Positions 35,317-43,578 of a stretch of DNA of 64,000 nucleotides are shown piece by piece. The notes under the pieces are model-generated. The model saw nothing but the letters and a program-made list of their open reading frames with translations. It searched no databases and had not been told where the DNA came from. The translations under genes and the position numbers were made by a program. The stretch comes from Bacillota bacterium (GTDB lineage: Bacteria > Bacillota > UBA4882 > UBA10575), in contig DUQR01000041.1 in assembly GCA_012837715.1 (NCBI GenBank), positions 1 to 64,000 on the forward strand, written 5' to 3'. Position 1 is the first letter of the stretch; every line of letters starts with the position of its first letter.

Positions 35317-35900
35317 TTCGCTGCACCCCCGATCTGAGCTTCTCCGGCCAACAAGGAACGGCTGATCGCCAATGCGGCATTAACTCCGCGGACAACTGCC
35401 CGGGAAGAGACTGTAGCGCTAGTTATGGCTTCTACTTGGCCTTTATCTTTGGTGACGGCCAGTTGGTCTTGGTTCGTCGCATCCCGGAACGCCTTCTGGG
35501 CTCGGAATTTTTCGCCCGTTATTTTCGCGCCAAGGCCCGGAGTCTCCGCTTGACTGATCACGGTCAGCCCGGCCAGGTTCCCGTCCTTGGTCACACCCAC
35601 CGCCAACCGGATGACGTCGGCGTAACCCCTTTGCTCGACGATAAAAACCAATCCTTCCAGTTGGGAGCCTTGGTAACCACGATAAACCCCAACCACCCCG
35701 GTGGATTCTTCCGCTTGGAAGGAGGTTTCCGCCCGAAATTGGCTGGCTGCAGGTAAAGCTTCTTGTAAAGCCTTTTGTTGGGCCATTTCATTCTGGGCTT
35801 TAATCGCCGGCGCGGTTAAGGCGTTTACCAACCCCAGGACGGCCGCAGAAACGACACAAATAACGGTTAACACCAGAACCAACCGAAGCTCCTTAGCCAT
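35313..35900 (-). CDS. rnfG: Rnf complex subunit RnfG (covalent FMN)
   Basis: Extracytoplasmic flavoprotein subunit, held by one N-terminal anchor (LVLVLTVICVVSAAVLGLVN). The C-terminal AITSATVSSRAVVRGVNA contains the SATx-type threonine to which FMN is attached by a phosphoester bond. GLTVISQAETPGLGAKI is also typical. 195 residues. Start overlaps rnfD by 8 nt. Confidence 0.94.
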   Translation of the reverse strand: MAKELRLVLVLTVICVVSAAVLGLVNALTAPAIKAQNEMAQQKALQEALPAASQFRAETSFQAEESTGVVGVYRGYQGSQLEGLVFIVEQRGYADVIRLAVGVTKDGNLAGLTVISQAETPGLGAKITGEKFRAQKAFRDATNQDQLAVTKDKGQVEAITSATVSSRAVVRGVNAALAISRSLLAGEAQIGGAAK

Positions 35901-36888
35901 TGGCTTTCACCTCCCCAAACCGTTTCGGCGCCGTCCAGCGGTCCAGGAGCGGAGTAGTGATATTCATCAGTAAAATTGAGTAACAAACCCCTTCCGGAAA
36001 CCCGCCAAACTTTCGGATCAACATCGTCAAGAGACCGCAGCCAAACCCAAAAAACACGCGCCCCCAGGGAGTAACCGGCGTCGTCACGTAATCGGTGGCC
36101 ATAAAGAAAGCCCCGAAAAGAAGACCACCGGCCAGGAGATGAAAGAGGGGATCTTCCCCCATCAGAAAAGCAAGCAAAAGAACGGTGCCTAAATAAGTGA
36201 AAGGAATCCGCCAATCAATAATCTTAACAATCAGCAGGAACAAACCGCCCAGTAAAATCGCTAAAGCCGACGTTTCCCCCAGGGAACCGGCAATATTACC
36301 AAAGTAAAGTTGGAGGTAGGGAATGCCCGTGATACCCTGCCGCCAAAGACCAAGGGCGGTCGCTCCGGCCACTGCATCGGCAGCCGTCCCGGCTGCCTCC
36401 ATGGTGGCTCCGGCTAGCGCTTCCGCCTTCGCCCAACCCAAGGCACCTTCCGGCCAGACCCAGTTCACCATAAAGGTCGGCCAGGAAGCCAGCAGGAAAG
36501 CCCGTCCAATTAAGGCCGGGTTGAAAGGATTATAACCCAAACCTCCGTAAATCTGTTTCCCGAAAATAATCGCAAAAATTGACCCCGCCACCGGGATCCA
36601 CACCGGAACGGTCGGTGGGAGGGTTAAAGCCAATAATAATCCGGTCACTACGGCACTCCCATCATAGATGGTCAGCGGCCGTTTCATTATCGTAACGACC
36701 ACCGCCTCTGTCAATACTGCCGCAGCGATCGAGGCCAAGATTATGGTGAGCGTCGGCCAACCAAAATAGTAAACGGCAGCTACGGAGGCTGGAACTAAAG
36801 CAAGCACCACCACCCACATAATCCCCTCGGCGTTGTATCCCGCTCTGATATGGGGGGAAGGGGAGACAACAACTTCCGTCTCTAACAA
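35893..36888 (-). CDS. rnfD: Rnf complex subunit RnfD (covalent FMN)
   Basis: Integral membrane flavoprotein and likely part of the ion path. Begins VVSPSPHIRAGYNAEGIMW; has about nine membrane segments, GKQIYGGLGYNPFNPALIGR and DAVAGATALGLWRQG, the latter holding the FMN-attachment threonine. RnfD residues 250-300 include MATDYVTTPVTPWGR. 331 residues, normal. ATG 36888 is 14 bp after the rnfC stop. Confidence 0.95.
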   Translation of the reverse strand: MLETEVVVSPSPHIRAGYNAEGIMWVVVLALVPASVAAVYYFGWPTLTIILASIAAAVLTEAVVVTIMKRPLTIYDGSAVVTGLLLALTLPPTVPVWIPVAGSIFAIIFGKQIYGGLGYNPFNPALIGRAFLLASWPTFMVNWVWPEGALGWAKAEALAGATMEAAGTAADAVAGATALGLWRQGITGIPYLQLYFGNIAGSLGETSALAILLGGLFLLIVKIIDWRIPFTYLGTVLLLAFLMGEDPLFHLLAGGLLFGAFFMATDYVTTPVTPWGRVFFGFGCGLLTMLIRKFGGFPEGVCYSILLMNITTPLLDRWTAPKRFGEVKANG

Positions 36889-36902
36889 CTTAATACCTCC
36901 CT

Positions 36903-38225
36903 TTATCCTTTTTTCTGTGCTGCCCTAATTTTTTCTTTTGCATTCTTAATCATCTGGAGTAATGGTCGCCTACTGGGGCAGACATAGGAGCAAGAACCAC
37001 ACTCCCGGCAATCCATAACTCCATATTTCTCCGCATCCTCTAATTTATCATGTTCAGCATAGTCACCCAGAAAATTAGGGAGTAAATTATATGGACAAGC
37101 AGTTATGCACCGGCCACAACGAATACAAGGTAAAACCGGGGGTTTTTCCACCTCGGCACGGGTTTGGACCAGAATTCCGGAAGTGCCCTTCATCACTGGT
37201 AAATCCAGTCGGTAAACGGCCGGTCCCGTCATCGGGCCACCCAAAATAATCCGCCCTGGCGCTTGGGTGAATCCACCGCAATAAGAGATGACCTCCTCGA
37301 CCAAAGTCCCAATTCGGACCAGAAGATTCCGGGGATTCTTAACCCCTTTCCCGGTAACAGTAATGATCCGGCTCACCAAAGGCAAACCAGTCCGGAGATA
37401 ACGGCCAAAAGCAGCTGCCGTCGCCACATTATTGACGATCACACCGACTTCGATCGGTAAAGCGCCAACCGGAACCACCCGGCGAGTAGCAGCGTAAATT
37501 AACATTTTTTCTTCCCCTTGCGGGTATTTAACCTTTAAGGGCAGAATGCTTACGGGTAATCCGGCGGCCGCTTTTTTTAAGGCGACGATCGCATCGGGTT
37601 TATTGGCCTCAATCCCAATTACGCCCCGGGGTGCCCCGGCCGCCTTCATCAAAGCCTGTAAACCGAGGAGCAAATCATCGGCCTCTTCCAGCATCAGCCG
37701 ATGGTCACAGGTTAAATAAGGTTCACATTCGGCGCCGTTTAAAAGAATATAATCCACCTTTTTCCCCACGGGCGGATGATATTTAACATGGGTTGGAAAG
37801 GCGGCGCCCCCCATCCCGACTAAACCGGCTTCTTTCATCAAAGCCTTAATTTCTTCCGCCGAAAGTTCATCCAAATTGGGATGGGTTGTTAATTCCGGAG
37901 TTAAGCGATCGGCGCCGTCACTTTCGATCACAATTGCCGGCACCATACTACCACAAACGTGAGGTCTAGGTTCAATGGCAACTATTTTTCCGGAAATACT
38001 GGCGTGTAATGGAACGGATACCATCCCTTTAGCCTCAGCAATCTTTTGTCCGGTTGTCACTTCCGCTCCGACCTCCACTAACGGTTCGGCCGGCGCGCCA
38101 ATATGTTGGCCAAGGGGTAAGACCACCTGTGACGGCAGTGGAAGTTCTTCAACCGGTAATGAAGCAGTTAATCCTTTATTGGTCGGGGGATGAATCCCCT
38201 TTTTAAATGTTACAAGCCCCATCAT
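36903..38225 (-). CDS. rnfC: Rnf complex subunit RnfC (NADH-oxidising/reducing, Fe-S)
   Basis: Peripheral subunit exchanging electrons with NAD(H). FKKGIHPPTNKG at the N-terminus, the flavin/NAD-binding stretch AGLVGMGGAAFPTHVK and LLNGAECEPYLTCDHRLM, and two [4Fe-4S] motifs CIRCGRCITACP and CRECGSCSYVCP at the C-terminus are present. 440 residues. First gene of rnfCDGEAB. With ferredoxin as donor, the complex would couple electron transfer to Na+ or H+ export; the ion cannot be read from sequence. Confidence 0.95.
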   Translation of the reverse strand: MMGLVTFKKGIHPPTNKGLTASLPVEELPLPSQVVLPLGQHIGAPAEPLVEVGAEVTTGQKIAEAKGMVSVPLHASISGKIVAIEPRPHVCGSMVPAIVIESDGADRLTPELTTHPNLDELSAEEIKALMKEAGLVGMGGAAFPTHVKYHPPVGKKVDYILLNGAECEPYLTCDHRLMLEEADDLLLGLQALMKAAGAPRGVIGIEANKPDAIVALKKAAAGLPVSILPLKVKYPQGEEKMLIYAATRRVVPVGALPIEVGVIVNNVATAAAFGRYLRTGLPLVSRIITVTGKGVKNPRNLLVRIGTLVEEVISYCGGFTQAPGRIILGGPMTGPAVYRLDLPVMKGTSGILVQTRAEVEKPPVLPCIRCGRCITACPYNLLPNFLGDYAEHDKLEDAEKYGVMDCRECGSCSYVCPSRRPLLQMIKNAKEKIRAAQKKG

Positions 38226-38495
38226 CCCACTCCTTTATTGGTTTTCGGAATTCACCTAATTCTTTGATACAAGCTTTGCCCACAACATATTGACCGTCTC
38301 ATATAAATATACACTTTTGCCGACAAATGGATCCTCAAGTTAATTAAGGGGTATCCCCGCCGACAAACACGATAAGCATTGGCAATTAGCCCGCCAGTGG
38401 TTCCCAGTCTCATCTTAGCCCATCTTGCGCCGACGGGCAATGGAAAAAGAAACAAGGGTTTTATGCCAGAGACACGGTAAGACAAAAAGCCTTGA
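38226..38495 (-). other. Leader/promoter region of the rnf operon
   Basis: 270 bp between the pyrimidine phosphorylase and rnfC. It has a direct repeat GCCGACAAA at 38319-38327 and 38359-38367 (40-bp spacing; a third GCCGAC at 38429), a palindrome GGGGTATCCCC (38348-38358), and a GCCC..GGGC stem around 38418-38440. I do not recognise a known riboswitch class. A 77-codon frame on the minus strand (38252-38485) has no ribosome site or family likeness and is not taken as a gene. Confidence 0.4.
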
Positions 38496-39800
38496 TTATA
38501 TGATATAACCGATCACCAATGGTGAAACCGGTGGGGGAACCGTTGTTAGTTTAACCTCGGTCAAGATCTCAGCCACCGCGGTCGTAGCTTCCGCCTGGGA
38601 ACGGGCATAAACCTTGGCGATTTCCTCTCCTGCTTCGACCCAATCTCCGACTTTCTTTTTTATGACCAAGCCAACGCCGTAATCAATGGGCTCCCCTTTC
38701 TTAGCCCGCCCAGCGCCTAGACGCATTGAGGTCAAGCCTAGAGCTTCCGTCTCCCAAGCGCTCAGATAACCCCGAACCGGACTTTCTACTCCGACCACCA
38801 CCGGCGCGGTCGGGAGTAAATCGGGATCGTCGACGATCTGCGGATCTCCGCCCTGGGCGGCCACCCAACGCCGGAAGACAGCTAAGCCTTCTCCGTTGGC
38901 AATAATCGTTTTCAGCTTGGCCTCTGCCCGGTCGGCATCGGTTTCCTGCCCGGCCAAGATCAACATCTGGGCGCCAAGAACCAGGGAGAGCCTTTCTAAA
39001 TCGGACGGACCTTCCCCCCGCAAGGTAGCAATCGCCTCCTTCACCTCCAAGGCATTACCGATCGCCTGCCCTAAGGGTTGGTCCATCGCCGAAAGGACCG
39101 CCACCGTCTTCCGGCCGGCATTTTTCCCAATGGCCACCATCAGTTCGCCCAGTTTTTCCGCTTCTTCCTTGGTTTTGAGGAAGGCGCCGCTTCCTACCTT
39201 CACATCCAAGACAAAACCGTCGGCCCCGCCAGCCAGTTTTTTACTCATGATACTAGTCGCGATCAAAGGAATACTGGCTACCGTGCCGGTCACATCCCTG
39301 AGGGCGTAGAGTTGTTTGTCGGCGGGGACTAAATTCCCGGTCTGACCAACCAAGCCAACCCCGACTGTTTTGACCTGCTCAAAGAGGACAGGAAGGGAAA
39401 GTTCCGTCCGGAAGCCGGGGATTGATTCCAGTTTATCAATAGTTCCGCCGGTATGGCCTAAGCCGCGTCCGGACATCTTACAAACGGGGATCCCGGCTGC
39501 AGCCACGAGCGGAGCTACCACCAACGAAGTTTTATCACCAACCCCACCGGTAGAGTGTTTATCGATCTTGATCCCCGGAAGCGGCGACAGATCAACCTGG
39601 TCGCCGGAAGCAGCCATCTTGACCGCCAAATCCCGGGCTTCCCGCGGCGACATCCCTTGAAAATAAACAGCCATACACCAAGCCGCCAGCTGATAATCGG
39701 GGATACTGCGGTCGACAATCCCCTGGACGATAAAACTGATCTCTTCCGGCGTATGTTCTAACCCATCCCTTTTCCGGCCGATGAGATCGACCATTCTCAT
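38496..39800 (-). CDS. pdp: Pyrimidine-nucleoside phosphorylase
   Basis: Phosphorolysis of uridine, deoxyuridine or thymidine for salvage. MVDLIGRKRDGLEHTPEEI, IKIDKHSTGGVGDKTSLVV and KMSGRGLGHTGGTIDKLES are the signature blocks of the thymidine/pyrimidine phosphorylase family. 434 residues; the C-terminal DUF-like domain with DYGVGLVIKKKVGDWVEAGE is normal for the family. ATG 39800 preceded by AGGAGG and seven bases. It is downstream of deoB, the mutase that uses its sugar phosphate product. Confidence 0.93.
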   Translation of the reverse strand: MRMVDLIGRKRDGLEHTPEEISFIVQGIVDRSIPDYQLAAWCMAVYFQGMSPREARDLAVKMAASGDQVDLSPLPGIKIDKHSTGGVGDKTSLVVAPLVAAAGIPVCKMSGRGLGHTGGTIDKLESIPGFRTELSLPVLFEQVKTVGVGLVGQTGNLVPADKQLYALRDVTGTVASIPLIATSIMSKKLAGGADGFVLDVKVGSGAFLKTKEEAEKLGELMVAIGKNAGRKTVAVLSAMDQPLGQAIGNALEVKEAIATLRGEGPSDLERLSLVLGAQMLILAGQETDADRAEAKLKTIIANGEGLAVFRRWVAAQGGDPQIVDDPDLLPTAPVVVGVESPVRGYLSAWETEALGLTSMRLGAGRAKKGEPIDYGVGLVIKKKVGDWVEAGEEIAKVYARSQAEATTAVAEILTEVKLTTVPPPVSPLVIGYII

Positions 39801-39906
39801 TGCGCCACCTCCTGCCGCCTCTGCGTCGCGAAAACAACGGCGCTCAGCTTTTCCTTATCCTAATAGTTATTCTTGTTTTGAAGACTAAACCCTTTTGGTA
39901 AAGCCC

Positions 39907-41097
39907 TTATTTTTCTGCCGCCGTAACCATTTCCTGGTAGAAACTTTTCCCGGTCGGCCATGGGGCGAGGCCAAAGTAATCGGCAATGGTCGCGGCAATA
40001 TCAGTAAAGGAGTTTCTAATCCCTAAGGCGAACCCTGCGCGGACCTGGGCGCCGGTCACGAGCAAAGGAACATATTCCCGGGAATGATCGGTGCTGGGGG
40101 TAGTCGGATCCCCGCCATGATCCGCCGTAATCATCAATAAGTCTTCTGGATGAAGCAAAGTAGCCAGCTTTGCCAGATATTCATCGGCCGTGGCCAGGGC
40201 AGCCGCAAAACCCCGTACATCATTGCGGTGACCGTATAAACTGTCAAAATCAACGCAGTTGGCAAAGGCTAAAGCCGGACCCGCCAGGGTATTACCCAGA
40301 GTGAGCAACTGTTCGAGCGTACTGATGTTGTCTCCCGTATGATAGCTGGCGGTCAAACCCCGTCCGCTAAAAATATCCTCAATTTTACCCACACCGACCA
40401 CGGCAATCCCGGTTGCGGCCAGCCGATCCAAGATGGTTTCGGCAGGCGGAACCACCGAAAAATCCTTACGCCGCTTCGTCCGGACAAAAGCGCCGGGTTC
40501 TCCCACAAAAGGCCGGGCAATTACCCGTGCCACCTGGTGTTCCCCGCGAAGAATGCTCCGGGCGCTTATACAAAACCGGTATAATTCGTCGATCGGAATT
40601 ATTTCCTCATGGGCGGCAATCTGAAAAACACTATCGGCTGAGGTGTATACGATGGGCTTTCCAGTGGCCATGTGCTCGGGCCCCAGTTCTTTAAGGATCT
40701 CTGTCCCGGAAGCCGCTTTATTCCCCAACACCGGACGGCCGATCGCCGCCGTAAACTCCCTGATCACCTCTTCCGGAAACCCGTTTGGATAGACGGGAAA
40801 GGGGCGTTCCAAGATCACACCCGCCAACTCCCAATGGCCGGTAATGGTATCTTTACCCGGCGATGCTTCCGCCATCTTGCCATATGCCCCCCGGGGCTTT
40901 TTCGCCGCCGGCACGCCCGGTAAGGGAACGATGTTGCCCAGCCCTAAGGAAATCAGGAAAGGAACGGACAAACCACCTAGTTGAGCGGCGATATTGCCCA
41001 GCGTATTACTGCCTGCATCTCCGTACCGGTGGGCATCGGGCAATTCACCAATCCCGACTCCGTCTAATACCACCAAAAATAGCCGGCCTTTCGTCAT
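39907..41097 (-). CDS. deoB: Phosphopentomutase
   Basis: Interconverts ribose/deoxyribose 1- and 5-phosphate; alkaline-phosphatase superfamily. FLVVLDGVGIGELPDAHRYG (metal Asp), the phospho-threonine region ASPGKDTITGHWELAGV, and the C-terminal ITADHGGDPTTPSTDHSREY metal-binding motif are conserved. I use ATG 41097, with AAGGAGG eight bases upstream (396 residues). The frame is open to 41172 but those codons lie in palindromic element C. Pairs with pdp. Confidence 0.94.
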   Translation of the reverse strand: MTKGRLFLVVLDGVGIGELPDAHRYGDAGSNTLGNIAAQLGGLSVPFLISLGLGNIVPLPGVPAAKKPRGAYGKMAEASPGKDTITGHWELAGVILERPFPVYPNGFPEEVIREFTAAIGRPVLGNKAASGTEILKELGPEHMATGKPIVYTSADSVFQIAAHEEIIPIDELYRFCISARSILRGEHQVARVIARPFVGEPGAFVRTKRRKDFSVVPPAETILDRLAATGIAVVGVGKIEDIFSGRGLTASYHTGDNISTLEQLLTLGNTLAGPALAFANCVDFDSLYGHRNDVRGFAAALATADEYLAKLATLLHPEDLLMITADHGGDPTTPSTDHSREYVPLLVTGAQVRAGFALGIRNSFTDIAATIADYFGLAPWPTGKSFYQEMVTAAEK

Positions 41098-41137
41098 CGC
41101 CACAACCTCCTTGTCTTGCCGTATTTCTTCGGATCGG

Positions 41138-41255
41138 GCTTTCTGCGTTGTTCTTTCGTTCAACCATTCCAATACAGTACATTGGTTAACTTGATTTAAG
41201 TTTGAACACTATATTTGTGCTTAAATCCCTTTGCTTCGGTAACAACGCAAAAAGC
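41138..41255. repeat. Imperfect palindromic element C between deoB and rplS
   Basis: Ends GCTTTCTGCGTTGTT (41138-41152) and AACAACGCAAAAAGC (41241-41255) are complementary at 14 of 15 positions, and the centre TTAACTTGATTTAAGTTTGA is itself nearly palindromic. The right end is identical over 16 bp to that of element B, and to 62433-62449 inverted. Confidence 0.65.
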
Positions 41256-41286
41256 TTTGATCAGGTTTGTGCCAAAAAGAACAAAC

Positions 41287-41309
41287 AAAAGACCACCCAG
41301 AGGGTGATC
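41287..41309 (-). terminator. Terminator of the ffh-rplS operon
   Basis: On the minus strand GATCACCC (41302-41309) pairs with GGGTGGTC (41291-41298) including one G-T pair, loop TCT, followed by TTTTGTTTG (41287-41290 and on). It begins 10 bp after the rplS stop. Confidence 0.75.
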
Positions 41310-41318
41310 CTTTGCTTG

Positions 41319-41657
41319 TCATCTTTCTCGAATCCGAGCGGCTTTACCCGATCGTTTACGTAGATAATAGAGTTTTGCCCGGCGTACCCGGCCCCTTCTG
41401 GCCACTTCGATCTTGGCAATCATCGGGGAATGTAAGGGGAAGATCCTTTCCACACCTACACCACCGGATATTTTCCGAACCGTAAAGGTCTCTTTCAAGC
41501 CTCCATTCGCCCGGGCAATCACAACACCTTCAAAGACCTGAATCCTTTCCCGCTCTCCTTCCACCACTTTAAGGTGTACCCGGACGGTGTCGCCGGGGCC
41601 GAAGACCGGTAGATCTTTTTTTAATTGTTCCTGTTCCACCAGATCAATCAGATTCAT
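41319..41657 (-). CDS. rplS: 50S ribosomal protein L19
   Basis: Large-subunit protein at the 30S-50S interface. The 112 residues contain [35 protein letters not shown], and the C-terminal [17 protein letters not shown], all typical. The ATG 41657 overlaps trmD by 14 nt. Last gene of the operon. Confidence 0.97.
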   Translation of the reverse strand: MNLIDLVEQEQLKKDLPVFGPGDTVRVHLKVVEGERERIQVFEGVVIARANGGLKETFTVRKISGGVGVERIFPLHSPMIAKIEVARRGRVRRAKLYYLRKRSGKAARIRER

Positions 41658-42435
41658 CAGTATTCCCTCCCTTCACAACGAGATCAGTCTGCACAGCTTC
41701 CAAAACAACCCGGTTCTTTTCCAAAAAAGCCCGGTCTTCCTTCTTTAATTTGAGTTTCGCCAGTAACTCCGGTCGACGGCGGGCAGTCCGCAAAAGCGCT
41801 TGTTCCCGCCGCCAAGCGGCGATTTTACCATGATCCCCTGACAGTAAGATCGGAGGCACCTTCATCCCGCGGAAATCCGCCGGTTTAGTGTACTGGGGAT
41901 AATCAAGGATTCCCTCTTCCCCACTGAACGAATCCAGTTCTGTAGCCGCCGGATCCCCCAACACACCGGGCAGCAGCCGGATAATTGCTTCTGCCATAAC
42001 CATGGCCGGCAGTTCGCCCCCAGTGAGGATATAATCGCCGATCGTCAATTCGCGGTCCGCTAAGGTTCGAATCCGCTCATCATACCCTTCATAATGACCA
42101 CAGATAAACAACAAGTGAGGAAGGGCGCTTAACTCCTCCGCAATCTTCTGACTAAAGGGTTCCCCTTGCGGCGTAGTTAAAATGGTATAGGGTTTGACCC
42201 CCGCTTCCGCTGTAACCTCCTCGACCGCTTTAAAGATGGGTTCCGGTTTTAAGATCATCCCCGGACCACCCCCATAGGGAGTATCATCCACCGTCATGTG
42301 CCGGTCGGTGGCATACTGGCGGAAATTAATCAATTCCAGTCGGACTAACCCACGGTCCTGTGCCCTTTTAATCATGCTATGGGCGAATGGGCCGTCAAAC
42401 ATCGCTGGAAATAAGGTTAAAAAATGGATTAACAT
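41644..42435 (-). CDS. trmD: tRNA (guanine37-N1)-methyltransferase
   Basis: SPOUT-class enzyme that methylates G37 of tRNAs to prevent frameshifting. [38 protein letters not shown] and the trefoil-knot region [12 protein letters not shown] plus [18 protein letters not shown] are diagnostic. 263 residues, a little longer than usual at the C-terminus. Between rimM and rplS, the standard arrangement. Confidence 0.97.
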   Translation of the reverse strand: MLIHFLTLFPAMFDGPFAHSMIKRAQDRGLVRLELINFRQYATDRHMTVDDTPYGGGPGMILKPEPIFKAVEEVTAEAGVKPYTILTTPQGEPFSQKIAEELSALPHLLFICGHYEGYDERIRTLADRELTIGDYILTGGELPAMVMAEAIIRLLPGVLGDPAATELDSFSGEEGILDYPQYTKPADFRGMKVPPILLSGDHGKIAAWRREQALLRTARRRPELLAKLKLKKEDRAFLEKNRVVLEAVQTDLVVKGGNTDESD

Positions 42436-42995
42436 CTTTCTTGATCCTCATCCACCAGTCCGGGGGGTAACTCCACCCGCATAATCCCAGCTGCCAGGTC
42501 CACAGAACGGATCACTGATTTTAAGGCGGGGAGTAGAATCTCGCCGCCGGTTCCGCCCCTTAAGACATAAACATCATTTCCGCCGGTAAAAAGGACCTGT
42601 GCCACGGCACCCAGAAAACAGCCAGTCAAGGTGTATACCTTGAGCCCGATGATCTGATCAACGTAAAACCGGTCCGGCGGCAAAGGGGGTCTTTCCGCTT
42701 CCGGCAACCATAAAAAGGTTCCTTGCAGAACTTCCGCGCCGGAGATATCATTGATCCCCCGGAATTTAACAATCACCAGCCCCTTGAAGAAGCGGACCTT
42801 TTCCAGAAAAAGCGGTTGAGGGTCCTCTTCATTGAAGATCAAAACCCTTTCCAATTCCAACCACCGTTCCGGATGATCGGTTAAAGAAGCCACCTTGACT
42901 TCTCCGCGGTTCCCTTGTGTTCCCAGAACCTCGCCCACGGCAATTAAACTCTCCGGCGGGTTGGACCAGGGATTAAAGGGGCGATCCTGTTTCAT
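42429..42995 (-). CDS. rimM: Ribosome maturation factor RimM
   Basis: Assists 30S head assembly (16S processing) by binding S19. AVGEVLGTQGNRGEVKVASL opens the RimM barrel, and the C-terminal PRC barrel has FYVDQIIGLKVYTLTGCFLG and VYVLRGGTGGEILLPAL. I use ATG 42995 (188 residues; residues before this in the frame belong to the khpA overlap), which overlaps khpA's stop (ATGA). Confidence 0.94.
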   Translation of the reverse strand: MKQDRPFNPWSNPPESLIAVGEVLGTQGNRGEVKVASLTDHPERWLELERVLIFNEEDPQPLFLEKVRFFKGLVIVKFRGINDISGAEVLQGTFLWLPEAERPPLPPDRFYVDQIIGLKVYTLTGCFLGAVAQVLFTGGNDVYVLRGGTGGEILLPALKSVIRSVDLAAGIMRVELPPGLVDEDQERC

Positions 42996-43219
42996 TCCGC
43001 CAATTCCACCATGACTCTCTTTTCCACGGGAGCACAGGCCCAAACCAAAGTCCGGATCGCTTTAATCACGCGACCCTTCCGCCCGATAATCTTCCCTAAA
43101 TCATCCTTGTTCACCGTAATCTCCAAAAGAATCGTATCGGCTGATTCCTCTTTCCGGACGTAGACTTCATCGGCATGATCGACCAGTGATTTAGCGAGCA
43201 ACTCCACCAATTCTTTCAA
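42992..43219 (-). CDS. khpA: KH-domain RNA-binding protein KhpA
   Basis: A 75-residue single KH protein (YlqC family) known to bind RNA and to act with KhpB in Gram-positives. LLEITVNKDDLGKIIGRKGR includes the GxxG loop (IGRKGRVIKAI). The context rpsP-khpA-rimM is standard. Confidence 0.95.
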   Translation of the reverse strand: MKELVELLAKSLVDHADEVYVRKEESADTILLEITVNKDDLGKIIGRKGRVIKAIRTLVWACAPVEKRVMVELAE

Positions 43220-43235
43220 GGAATTTCACATCCTT

Positions 43236-43496
43236 TCATTCCCCGACCGCTCCTTCCTCCAGGACCCCGGCTTTCTTAAACAACCGTTTCACCGGTTCTG
43301 AAGGCTGGGCCCCTTGGGCAAGCCAATACAAGGCTTTTTCCTTATCAACCACTAATTCCGTCGGGTTTGCGATCGGATTATAATGACCTAAAATCTCAAT
43401 AAACCTCCCGTCCCGCGGGGAGCGGGAATCAGCCACCACAAACCGGTAGAAGGGACGTTTCTTTGCCCCCATCCGGGTCAGTCGAATCCGAACCAT
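43236..43496 (-). CDS. rpsP: 30S ribosomal protein S16
   Basis: [20 protein letters not shown] and [20 protein letters not shown] are the S16 hallmarks, with 86 residues. ATG at 43496 has AGGAGG eight bases upstream; the frame extends to a GTG at 43505, too close to the ribosome site. Confidence 0.96.
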   Translation of the reverse strand: MVRIRLTRMGAKKRPFYRFVVADSRSPRDGRFIEILGHYNPIANPTELVVDKEKALYWLAQGAQPSEPVKRLFKKAGVLEEGAVGE

Positions 43497-43565
43497 CACT
43501 TTCACCTCCTTACCTTCGTCAAAAATGCTCTATCTTAATGATCAAGGGTGGGCTTACCAAAGCTT

Positions 43566-43578
43566 AACGCAAAAAGCT
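43566..43578. repeat. Isolated palindrome-element end sequence
   Basis: AACGCAAAAAGCT, 13 bp identical to the right ends of elements B and C, lies directly before the ffh stop codon (43579) in the short rpsP-ffh spacer. No matching left end is visible nearby, so it may be a remnant. Confidence 0.4.

Noticed and set aside
38252-38485. 77-codon minus-strand frame before rnfC
   Set aside because: No ribosome-binding site, unusual amino-acid composition, and it covers the rnf leader repeats; more likely non-coding.
38226-38495. FMN, SAM or cobalamin riboswitch upstream of rnf
   Set aside because: None of the conserved core sequences of these classes could be matched.
41098-41172. N-terminal extension of deoB
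   Set aside because: Encoded by palindromic element C; a strong ribosome site precedes ATG 41097.
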